Assembly (NCBI GenBank): GCA_930633495.1
Contig: CAKNFJ010000001.1
Span: 186,001 to 250,000, forward strand
DNA from: Hyphomicrobiales bacterium
GTDB lineage: Bacteria; Pseudomonadota; Alphaproteobacteria; Rhizobiales; Beijerinckiaceae
Reading direction: 5' to 3'
Length of the DNA: 64,000 nt
Below the pieces are notes generated by a model. It had not been told where the DNA came from, searched no databases, and saw only the letters and a program-made list of their open reading frames with translations. Below, piece by piece: positions 19,353 through 27,229 of this stretch. Made by a program: the position numbers and the translations under genes. Position 1 is the stretch's first letter. Every line of letters starts with the position of its first letter.

Positions 19353-20837
19353 ATGACCTTCACCGTCCTGACCGCCGAGTTCTCGCACGAGAGCAATACC
19401 TTCAGCCGCTGCCCGGCCGATTACGCCGCCTTCGAGGATCGCGGCATCGGCTTCGGCGAGACCGCCATTGCCGAGCGCGGCAGCGCCAACACGCCGATCG
19501 CCGGTTTCCTCGATATCGGGCGCCCGGCGGGATGGCGCGTCATCCACGCGATCAGCGCGGCGGCCCAGCCGTCGGGCCCGGTGACACGCGATGCCTTCGA
19601 CCGGATCGCGGGCGTGATCGTCGGCGCGGCGAAAGCCAATGCCGGTGCGATCGATGGCGTCCTGCTCGGCCTGCACGGCGCCATGGTGACCGAATTCTGC
19701 GAGGATGGCGAAGGCGAGCTGCTGCAGCGCCTGCGCGCGGTGCTCGGCCCGAAAGTGCCGATTGGAATCACGCTCGACCCCCATGCCAACGTCACCCGCA
19801 AGATGACGGAACTCGCCGACATCGTCGTCTCCTACAAGACCTACCCGCATGTCGACGTGCGTGAGACGGGCAGGCTCGCGGCCGGCATCCTGCAGCGCGC
19901 GATGACGGGCGAAGCCAGGCCGGTGACGCTCAGGGCCGAGCGGCCGATGCTCGAGGAGGTCAATGGCGGGCGCACCGATATCGGCCCGATGGTCGAGCGC
20001 ATCGCCAAGGCCAAGGCCTATGAGAAGGAGCCGGGCGTCTTCGCCGTCAGCGTCAATGGCGGCTTCGGCAATGCCGATATCGCGGAAGTCGGCCCGACCG
20101 TCCTCGTCACCTGCGAAGGCGATCTCGACCGGCACCGCGCCTTCGCCGAAGCGCTGGTCGACGACATGTGGCAGCGCCGCTTCGAGATGGTGACCCCGTT
20201 CCTGACCGTGGCAGAAGCCGTGGCGGAAGCCGCATCCTATGTCGCGGCATCCGGGCCGCTGATCATCGCCGACTATGCCGACAATCCCGGCGGCGGCGGC
20301 TATGGCGACGCCACCGCACTGTTGCAGGGGATGATCGCCGCGGATCTGCGGGATGCCTGCTTCGGCCCGATCGTCGATCCCGAAGCGGCGGCCGAACTGC
20401 ATCGGGCCAAGCCGGGATCGACCGTGTCGGTGAAGCTCGGCGGCAAGGTCGACCCGGAGATCGGCGGCGGGCCGCTCGCCCTGACCGGAACGCTCGTCAG
20501 CGTGAGCGATGGCGGCTATCTCGGCGACGGGCCGATGCTCGGCGGGCTGCGCGGAAGCTGGGGGCCATGCGCCGTGCTACGCGTCGGAGACATCGAGATC
20601 CTCGTCACGACGATCCGCGCCCAGATGACCGATCTGCAGCAGTTCCGCGCCTTCGGCATCGACCCGGCGGCCAAGCGCGTGGTGGCGCTGAAATCGATGC
20701 AGCATTTCAGGGCGGCGTTCGAGCCGATCGCCGGCAAGGTGATCGTCTGCGACAGCGGCGCGCTCTGCACGCCGGATCTGACGAAACTGCCCTATCGCCG
20801 CGCGCGACGCCCGATCTTCCCGCTCGACCGCCAGTAA
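19353..20837 (+). CDS. M81-family metallopeptidase (MlrC/microcystinase C-like)
   Basis: 494 residues. The N-terminus FTVLTAEFSHESNTFS carries the conserved HE pair; the domain continues with GVLLGLHGAMVTE, GITLDPHANVTRKM and YKTYPHVDVRETGR. These histidines and acids are the likely zinc ligands of the M81 fold. The C-terminal half contains IIADYADNPGGGGYGD, also conserved. Named members degrade linearised microcystin, but most homologues sit beside peptide importers and have unknown substrates. Here the gene follows the permease pair by 47 bp, which suggests the imported compound is an unusual peptide or amide cleaved inside the cell. Confidence 0.87.
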   Translation: MTFTVLTAEFSHESNTFSRCPADYAAFEDRGIGFGETAIAERGSANTPIAGFLDIGRPAGWRVIHAISAAAQPSGPVTRDAFDRIAGVIVGAAKANAGAIDGVLLGLHGAMVTEFCEDGEGELLQRLRAVLGPKVPIGITLDPHANVTRKMTELADIVVSYKTYPHVDVRETGRLAAGILQRAMTGEARPVTLRAERPMLEEVNGGRTDIGPMVERIAKAKAYEKEPGVFAVSVNGGFGNADIAEVGPTVLVTCEGDLDRHRAFAEALVDDMWQRRFEMVTPFLTVAEAVAEAASYVAASGPLIIADYADNPGGGGYGDATALLQGMIAADLRDACFGPIVDPEAAAELHRAKPGSTVSVKLGGKVDPEIGGGPLALTGTLVSVSDGGYLGDGPMLGGLRGSWGPCAVLRVGDIEILVTTIRAQMTDLQQFRAFGIDPAAKRVVALKSMQHFRAAFEPIAGKVIVCDSGALCTPDLTKLPYRRARRPIFPLDRQ

Positions 20838-21015
20838 GATGGCGCCGGCATCGGCCGCTTCATGGGCCGGCTGATCGCAGGCGTTCAGCCGGGCTACATG
20901 AAAGGCGACTCCGGCAGACCGCCGAGACGGCCGCCGGAGCGCTGGTATCGAACGGCACCGAGCGCTTCACACCAGCCGCAGGGCTGGCACGCGCGTTCTT
21001 GCGCCGTTGAGACGG
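20838..21015 (+). other. Gap after the M81 gene with a possible frameshifted C-terminal remnant
   Basis: No intact gene. Frame-by-frame translation gives a plausible protein-like fragment (GRFMGRLIAGVQPGYMKGDS), followed after a frame change by TAAGALVSNGTERFTPAAGL ending at a stop at 21010. This could be the tail of a decayed gene, but the similarity is only an impression and could be chance in GC-rich DNA. Confidence 0.2.
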
Positions 21016-21180
21016 CTAGCCCGCCTGGGGCTTGTCGTCATTGTCGTTGGCATTGTCCGGCGCACGGGAACTCTGCTCCTGGCGGTTCGCCCGCTCCGTC
21101 TCGATCTTCGCGCGCCGGCGCTTCTCCTTGACCCGCTCCATGATTGCCAAAAAGCGGCGTCTCCGAACCTTTCGCTCCAT
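21016..21180 (-). CDS. Small very basic hypothetical protein
   Basis: A possible 54-residue protein from the ATG at 21180. The N-terminal half is strongly basic and likely helical (MERKVRRRRFLAIMERVKEK), and the C-terminal half is polar and acidic (NANDNDDKPQAG). I recognise no family. A TTG seven codons upstream could also start it. No other gene occupies the interval on either strand. The remaining space up to the next gene (21181-21495) holds nothing I can identify. Confidence 0.35.
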   Translation of the reverse strand: MERKVRRRRFLAIMERVKEKRRRAKIETERANRQEQSSRAPDNANDNDDKPQAG

Positions 21181-21495
21181 CTCGGCCCCGTTCTGATACA
21201 AATTGATCTTTTTCAGATCACCTCAGGCGTAGTGCTTCAGAACAGCGCAAAAGCGGGGCCAACGCTTCATTCGATCGCAGGACACCTCCGGATATCCGGG
21301 TTGGCGGAGAGATTTCGAGTTCCGCGCCGATCACGGCCATCGGCCGTGCCAAGGCCAACGGAACCGGGCCGGCGGATGCCCGACACCGCCTGCAAGGCTT
21401 CACTCAAGCAGAACCGACCGCAGATCCGGTGCGGCCGGTTCGGTGTTTGGATACAGCAGCCCGGGCGCCGCAGCGGGGCGCCCGCCCCGCCCTGC

Positions 21496-21951
21496 TCACC
21501 AGCGCGGGCAAACGTCCCAGAAGCCGCGCGTGCGGGCTGAGTTGGTGTAGAACCAGCAATAGCCGGCGCGCGGCGGCGGACCGGCCCAGGAGGTCGCGGC
21601 CGCCCCGGCGACGAAGCCGATCGCAGCACCGGCGGCGATGGCGCCGCCCGGATGCCAGGTCCGGCGCGGATGCACGACCACGACATTGCGCGGCCGGTGG
21701 TGAACGGTATGGCGCGGCCGGTGATGGACCGTGTGGCGCGGGCGATGATGCACGTTGTGCCGCGGGCGGTGCGCGGAACGGTTGACGTGCTGGGCCCGCC
21801 CGGCCTGGACGCGGCCGCGCGCGGCGTCACGCTGGGCTTGCGAAACTCGCTGCTGCGCCTGGGCGGTCTCGGCAACGACGAGCGGCGGCGTCAGGCCGGC
21901 CAGGATCGCGAACAGCATCGCGATGGATTTCAGCTTCAGATATCTGCGCAT
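21496..21951 (-). CDS. Secreted His/Arg-rich hypothetical protein with glycine-zipper-like segment
   Basis: 151 residues from the ATG at 21951. A clear signal peptide is visible (SIAMLFAILAGLTPPLVVAE, then AQA). It is followed by a Gln/Arg-rich stretch and an imperfect tandem repeat of units like HHRPRHTV (about residues 63-93). A small-residue helix (GGAIAAGAAIGFVAGAAATS) comes next, and the protein ends in YCWFYTNSARTRGFWDVC. The C-terminal aromatic/Cys motif occurs in many uncharacterised alphaproteobacterial secreted proteins. I cannot assign a function. It is the gene closest to the degenerate end of the CRISPR array, 230 bp away, on the opposite strand. Confidence 0.65.
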   Translation of the reverse strand: MRRYLKLKSIAMLFAILAGLTPPLVVAETAQAQQRVSQAQRDAARGRVQAGRAQHVNRSAHRPRHNVHHRPRHTVHHRPRHTVHHRPRNVVVVHPRRTWHPGGAIAAGAAIGFVAGAAATSWAGPPPRAGYCWFYTNSARTRGFWDVCPRW

Positions 21952-22181
21952 CGGTTTCCTCTCCGGGCCGCCCGCGACAAGCGATGCGACCCTAGCCAGT
22001 ATCCACTTACGGGAGCCGTCTTCGCCAACGGGCTCGGACCAGCCGCCGCCATGCCGCCGACGATCTTTGTGACGGGATGGCGGGCTGTTGTCCACGGGGG
22101 CCCGGTCGCCCAGCCGGCCGCAACACACCCTGAGCAATCGCGATATCGACGCCGGTCTCGACGAGTTTGACCGCAATTTTT

Positions 22182-25100
22182 ATCGATACTGGACGGTGAT
22201 GTCTGAGCGGCTATTCTCGTCGGCGGGCGAACCAATTCGGCGCCAACCGTTGCCGCTGGACCGCGATCTCTGAGCGGCTATTCTAGTGTCCCGGCCGGCA
22301 TCGACCCGAATGTCGTTGCCGCTGGACCGCGATCTCTGAGCGGCTATTCTCTGGCCAAGGCCGGAACGCGCAAGGTCACGGTTGCCGCTGGACCGCGATC
22401 TCTGAGCGGCTATTCTCGATGGCACGTCGCGTTCGCAGTATCGAGGAGTTGCCGCTGGACCGCGATCTCTGAGCGGCTATTCTCTTCATTACAATGCAGC
22501 CGCGCTTCTATCCGTTGCCGCTGGACCGCGATCTCTGAGCGGCTATTCTACTGTTTGACGCGACAAGCACATATCAAAGGTTGCCGCTGGACCGCGATCT
22601 CTGAGCGGCTATTCTGGCGCATTGTTCGCTAAGTGTTTATCCCAAGTTGCCGCTGGACCGCGATCTCTGAGCGGCTATTCTAGAACCTTCAGGCAGAGGC
22701 CTCGGCGGGCTGTTGCCGCTGGACCGCGATCTCTGAGCGGCTATTCTGTTCCAGCGAACCGCCCGACGACCTTCTCCGTTGCCGCTGGACCGCGATCTCT
22801 GAGCGGCTATTCTCGAGGCTGAACATCTCAGCCACGATTTCGCGGTTGCCGCTGGACCGCGATCTCTGAGCGGCTATTCTGCGTTCGACTTCGCGCTGGA
22901 CCTGCTCGTTGTTGCCGCTGGACCGCGATCTCTGAGCGGCTATTCTGAACCGCGTGTTCGAGGAACTGAAGCGCTAGTTGCCGCTGGACCGCGATCTCTG
23001 AGCGGCTATTCTCTCGCGGTGGATGCCGTGCAGCGGCTGTGCGTTGCCGCTGGACCGCGATCTCTGAGCGGCTATTCTGCCGGTCCGCGCCGCCTCCTGC
23101 CGTTTTTTGGTTGCCGCTGGACCGCGATCTCTGAGCGGCTATTCTCAATCAGTCACGGCCGATCCCCTGATGCTGGTTGCCGCTGGACCGCGATCTCTGA
23201 GCGGCTATTCTATGGCGAGGACTACGTCCTGCGCCCGGTCAGTTGCCGCTGGACCGCGATCTCTGAGCGGCTATTCTGGCCAAGGGCTGGGCCGCGTGGT
23301 TCTTGAGTTGCCGCTGGACCGCGATCTCTGAGCGGCTATTCTCTCGCCGCACTCGCACAGGCGCGCAGCGCGGTTGCCGCTGGACCGCGATCTCTGAGCG
23401 GCTATTCTTCTTTCGGCTGCTTGCGAGGGGCGAACACAGTTGCCGCTGGACCGCGATCTCTGAGCGGCTATTCTCTATGGGCTTGAGTTCCGCAGGAGGC
23501 GTCGGTTGCCGCTGGACCGCGATCTCTGAGCGGCTATTCTAAGGGCGACCGCCTGCTGTCCGAATGGCGCGTTGCCGCTGGACCGCGATCTCTGAGCGGC
23601 TATTCTCCGTTGCCGCGATGACCGCGGCAACCACATGTTGCCGCTGGACCGCGATCTCTGAGCGGCTATTCTGTGCTGACGGACGGCTCGTCGCCGCAGA
23701 ACGTTGCCGCTGGACCGCGATCTCTGAGCGGCTATTCTCAAGGAGCACATCGGTAAATGGTCGCCAGAGTTGCCGCTGGACCGCGATCTCTGAGCGGCTA
23801 TTCTCGGTCGAGCGCCAAGGCGCGCTGACCGACAGTTGCCGCTGGACCGCGATCTCTGAGCGGCTATTCTCCGACAGCTCGACCTTCAGTGCCGCTTCGT
23901 GTTGCCGCTGGACCGCGATCTCTGAGCGGCTATTCTAATCAGGCAGATATCCGCCCTCAGCGCGATGTTGCCGCTGGACCGCGATCTCTGAGCGGCTATT
24001 CTCACGCGCGATAGCTCCCGTGGCGCGAGAGCGTTGCCGCTGGACCGCGATCTCTGAGCGGCTATTCTGCGATGGCCCGAAGCTGTGCCGCCTGTCGGGT
24101 TGCCGCTGGACCGCGATCTCTGAGCGGCTATTCTTCAAGCCGGACCATCCTGGGCTTTGGAGAGTTGCCGCTGGACCGCGATCTCTGAGCGGCTATTCTA
24201 CCGAAAAGAAAGACCGTCAGGACGGCGAAGTTGCCGCTGGACCGCGATCTCTGAGCGGCTATTCTCAAAAAGCGCACCGCGTCGTCGTACCGGCGGTTGC
24301 CGCTGGACCGCGATCTCTGAGCGGCTATTCTCAGACGCCAGAGCCCCCACAGGCCCGCCAAGTTGCCGCTGGACCGCGATCTCTGAGCGGCTATTCTCCC
24401 GGCAGAAATTCGGAGATTGCCTCGCGGGTTGCCGCTGGACCGCGATCTCTGAGCGGCTATTCTTGCCGGATCCTACGGCTTCAATGCGCTGTAGTTGCCG
24501 CTGGACCGCGATCTCTGAGCGGCTATTCTTAACGAACGTAACGAACGTAACGAGAATAAGTTGCCGCTGGACCGCGATCTCTGAGCGGCTATTCTCGGCG
24601 TTCCTACCTCGCCTGACCGTCGCGAGTTGCCGCTGGACCGCGATCTCTGAGCGGCTATTCTCTTCAGGACCAGGCTGCCGTTCGTCGAGGCGTTGCCGCT
24701 GGACCGCGATCTCTGAGCGGCTATTCTGCGTTCTTGCCGCGATCCGAAGCAATGGAGGTTGCCGCTGGACCGCGATCTCTGAGCGGCTATTCTATATTGG
24801 CTTTTCGAGCGCGGTGAGAGGCTGTTGCCGCTGGACCGCGATCTCTGAGCGGCTATTCTGAATTCGGCCGATGCAAACCCGGATGAGCAGTTGCCGCTGG
24901 ACCGCGATCTCTGAGCGGCTATTCTGACCGTGATCAGCTTCTCGCGCGGCCGTGGGTTGCCGCTGGACCGCGATCTCTGAGCGGCTATTCTAGAAGCTCG
25001 ACTATCTCGGCATGCGTTTGAGTTGCCGCTGGACCGCGATCTCTGAGCGGCTATTCTGGACGGCGTCACGATCCCGCTGCGCGAGGCGTTGCCGCTGGAC

Positions 25101-25850
25101 CGCGATCTCTGAGCGGCTATTCTTCATGTGGAACGGCATGCTCCGCAAGAACGGTTGCCGCTGGACCGCGATCTCTGAGCGGCTATTCTCGATGAAAACG
25201 GCGCCCCGGCTACCGTCGAGTTGCCGCTGGACCGCGATCTCTGAGCGGCTATTCTTGCGCAGCCTCATGGCGATGTCCCGCATGACGTTGCCGCTGGACC
25301 GCGATCTCTGAGCGGCTATTCTCGTCTCATCGAAGAGCTCGAGGCTTTGACCGTTGCCGCTGGACCGCGATCTCTGAGCGGCTATTCTGAACGATACCAG
25401 CGACCCGGCGTGGCTTAAGTTGCCGCTGGACCGCGATCTCTGAGCGGCTATTCTCATCTTGCCGGTGATCTGGCGGACGAACTGGTTGCCGCTGGACCGC
25501 GATCTCTGAGCGGCTATTCTTCGCCGCCTTTCTGGAAGATCGCGCCCATTGTTGCCGCTGGACCGCGATCTCTGAGCGGCTATTCTGCGCTGCGGCGCCG
25601 GCACCTGTTCTGAGCGGTTGCCGCTGGACCGCGATCTCTGAGCGGCTATTCTCGGCTTGGCGGCGTCCGAGGACGATGACGGGTTGCCGCTGGACCGCGA
25701 TCTCTGAGCGGCTATTCTATTCGATCAGACCGGATACGCATTCGAGTGGTTGCCGCTGGACCGCGATCTCTGAGCGGCTATTCTGTACGTCGAAAGCGAT
25801 TGTCTTGACGGTAGGTTGCCGCTGGACCGCGATCTCTGAGCGGCTATTCT
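22182..25850 (+). CRISPR. Type II-C CRISPR array, 56 repeats and 55 spacers
   Basis: Direct repeats are 36 bp. They begin GTTGCCGCTGGACC, continue GCGATCTCTGAGC and end GGCTATTCT. I counted 56 copies with 55 spacers of 29-31 nt (30 in most), mean period about 66 bp. The first copy (22182-22217) is degenerate, with 8 mismatches; the others looked identical by eye. The first perfect copy starts at 22249 and the last is 25815-25850. Orientation is set by the tracrRNA anti-repeat on plus, so crRNAs are read left to right. The degenerate copy on the left suggests that the active, spacer-acquiring end is the right end, beside cas2. Spacers are mostly GC-rich like the host. Short reading frames that run through the array are artefacts of the repeats. 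Confidence 0.99.
22256..22284 (+). promoter_or_regulatory. Promoter-like element inside the CRISPR repeat (example from first perfect repeat)
   Basis: Within each repeat, positions 8-13 read CTGGAC and positions 31-36 read TATTCT, separated by 17 bp. This fits the alphaproteobacterial -35 (CTTGAC) and -10 pattern. Transcription would start about 7 nt into the spacer and give a guide of about 23-24 nt, as known for Neisseria type II-C. The tracrRNA promoter at 30760-30788 uses CTTGAC, 17 bp, TATTCT, which supports the idea. Predicted, not shown. Confidence 0.55.
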
Positions 25851-25911
25851 AGATCCTCCCTTATCCCTTTGGAAACAAAGGCGAGAAGGACGGTCTGGGA
25901 TAGCCGCTTTT
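25839..25911 (+). terminator. Structured element after the last repeat; possible array terminator
   Basis: The end of the last repeat (AGCGGCTAT, 25839-25847) can pair with ATAGCCGCT at 25900-25908, which is followed by TTTT. The loop holds a perfect CCTTTG-GAAA-CAAAGG hairpin at 25866-25881 and a supporting CCTT/AAGG pair (25859-25862 with 25886-25889). It could terminate array transcripts before they enter cas2 antisense, or be the leader of the array. Both are inference. Confidence 0.45.
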
Positions 25912-25923
25912 CCATTGCCGCGC

Positions 25924-26262
25924 TCAGAACAGGGCCAGTTGATCGGGATTTTTTCGGCGCTGCCTCCGGCGTTGGCCGGAGAAGCGGATGATGTTCTCAT
26001 ATTGCCGGTCGGTGAATGTCAGGATGTGGACGTCGCCTCGTTCGGGCAGATTGGCTTCGATTCGGCGCATATGCGCCTCGAACTGCTCCTTGCCGTTGCA
26101 GAAGCGCGCATACACGGAAAACTGGCTCTTCTCGAAGCCCTCGTCGAGCAGGTATTCGCGGAACTTCGTCGCCGCGCGATTCTCCGCCTTGCTCGTCACG
26201 GGCAGATCGAACATCACGAAGATCCACATGAGGCGATAGCCGCTGAGTTGGGTGGCGGTCAT
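25924..26262 (-). CDS. cas2: CRISPR-associated endonuclease Cas2
   Basis: 112 residues. The N-terminal strand RLMWIFVMFDLPVTSKAENR carries the conserved acidic residue (D of FDLP) of the ferredoxin-like Cas2 fold. FSVYARFCNGKEQFEAHMRR and GDVHILTFTDRQYENI are the usual second-half segments. It acts with Cas1 as the spacer-integration complex and is structural rather than catalytic there. The ATG at 26262 overlaps the cas1 stop (ATGA). It is the last gene of the cas operon, and its 3' end faces the array 73 bp away. Confidence 0.97.
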   Translation of the reverse strand: MTATQLSGYRLMWIFVMFDLPVTSKAENRAATKFREYLLDEGFEKSQFSVYARFCNGKEQFEAHMRRIEANLPERGDVHILTFTDRQYENIIRFSGQRRRQRRKNPDQLALF

Positions 26263-27227
26263 GGCTGCGGCCGCATCTCCGCCGATGCGTGTTCCGCCAC
26301 CGCATCGGACAGAGGCAGGCCGAGGCCGGCGAGTTCGATGGCGCTCGGCGGCATGGGCAGAACCAGGGCCGATGCCTCCTGCGTCTCGAAGGCCCGCGCG
26401 AGCGATTGCGCCAGCCGCTGCACCGCCATGGCCACGGTGGTCACGCCGTCAGGCCCCGGCAGGTCGAGGGCGATCAGCCCCGCCGTGGCGCGCTTCGTCT
26501 CCGGGCCGACATCGCCGCGGCCCTGCTCCGAAAGCTTCAGGGCCAGGAGATCGACCAGCGGCCGGAAAGGCTCGACGAGATCGTCGGCGAGCGCGAAGGC
26601 GTTGCCGCGATTGGCGTGGTGGATGCCGATCGAAGGATGCAGGCCCGCCGCGACGACCGAACGCGCCACGAGCGAGCGGATGACGGTGTAGCCATAGTTG
26701 AGTAGGCCGTTGATGTCCGGCGCGTCGCGGTCGCGGCGGAAGTCCGCGCCCATCAGCAGCGGCCAGTAGCGGCGGGCCGCCTGGGCCTCGATATTGTCGG
26801 GATCGCCGGAGCGCACACGCCGCAAGAGCATGTCGAGCGCGGCCCGCTCGCGCCCGGTCGCTTCCAGGACGGAGGCCTGCCAGCGGATCTTGCTGGTGAC
26901 GACGCGGCTCCAGAGCTGCTTGGCAAGAGGCTTCCCCGCATCCCATTGCGCCCGCATCCGTGCGTTCTGGCCGTGATGTCCGTCGAGCGGCAGGAAGACG
27001 CCGACCGGCGCGTGGTTCGGGCCGCAGAGCACGAGCGGCGCGCCCCGCTCGGCCAGCGCCACGGCCAGATTCGTGCTCCAGGTGACGCCATGGGCGTGGA
27101 CGATCACCGCCGCGACATCGTCGAGCGGGACCCGCCCAACCTCCTGCCGCTGCTCGCTGACGATCATGAAGCCGCGATGGGCGGCGAGGTGGCGGCCGTC
27201 GGTCGCGATGTCGACGATCCGCTCCAC
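26259..27227 (-). CDS. cas1: CRISPR-associated integrase Cas1
   Basis: 322 residues, GTG start at 27227, two bases after the cas9 stop. The Cas1 metal site is visible: Glu in NIEAQAARRYWPLLMG (about residue 149), His in GLHPSIGIHHANRGNAF and Asp in ALADDLVEPFRPLVDLL. It belongs to the type II Cas1 subgroup by the MERIVDIATDGRHLAAHRGF-like start. The protein integrates new spacers together with Cas2; in type II systems Cas9 helps choose PAM-flanked prespacers. No csn2 or cas4 follows, which defines subtype II-C. Confidence 0.97.
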   Translation of the reverse strand: MERIVDIATDGRHLAAHRGFMIVSEQRQEVGRVPLDDVAAVIVHAHGVTWSTNLAVALAERGAPLVLCGPNHAPVGVFLPLDGHHGQNARMRAQWDAGKPLAKQLWSRVVTSKIRWQASVLEATGRERAALDMLLRRVRSGDPDNIEAQAARRYWPLLMGADFRRDRDAPDINGLLNYGYTVIRSLVARSVVAAGLHPSIGIHHANRGNAFALADDLVEPFRPLVDLLALKLSEQGRGDVGPETKRATAGLIALDLPGPDGVTTVAMAVQRLAQSLARAFETQEASALVLPMPPSAIELAGLGLPLSDAVAEHASAEMRPQP

Positions 27228-27229
27228 GA

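Noticed and set aside
22622..25604. Repetitive protein-like frames across the CRISPR array on both strands
   Set aside because: They are translations of the 36-bp repeat every 22 codons and have no independent coding evidence.
22182..25850. Self-targeting spacers matching genes in this window
   Set aside because: No obvious match was noticed while reading, but a reliable test needs an exact search of all 55 spacers against the genome, which I could not run. Not claimed.
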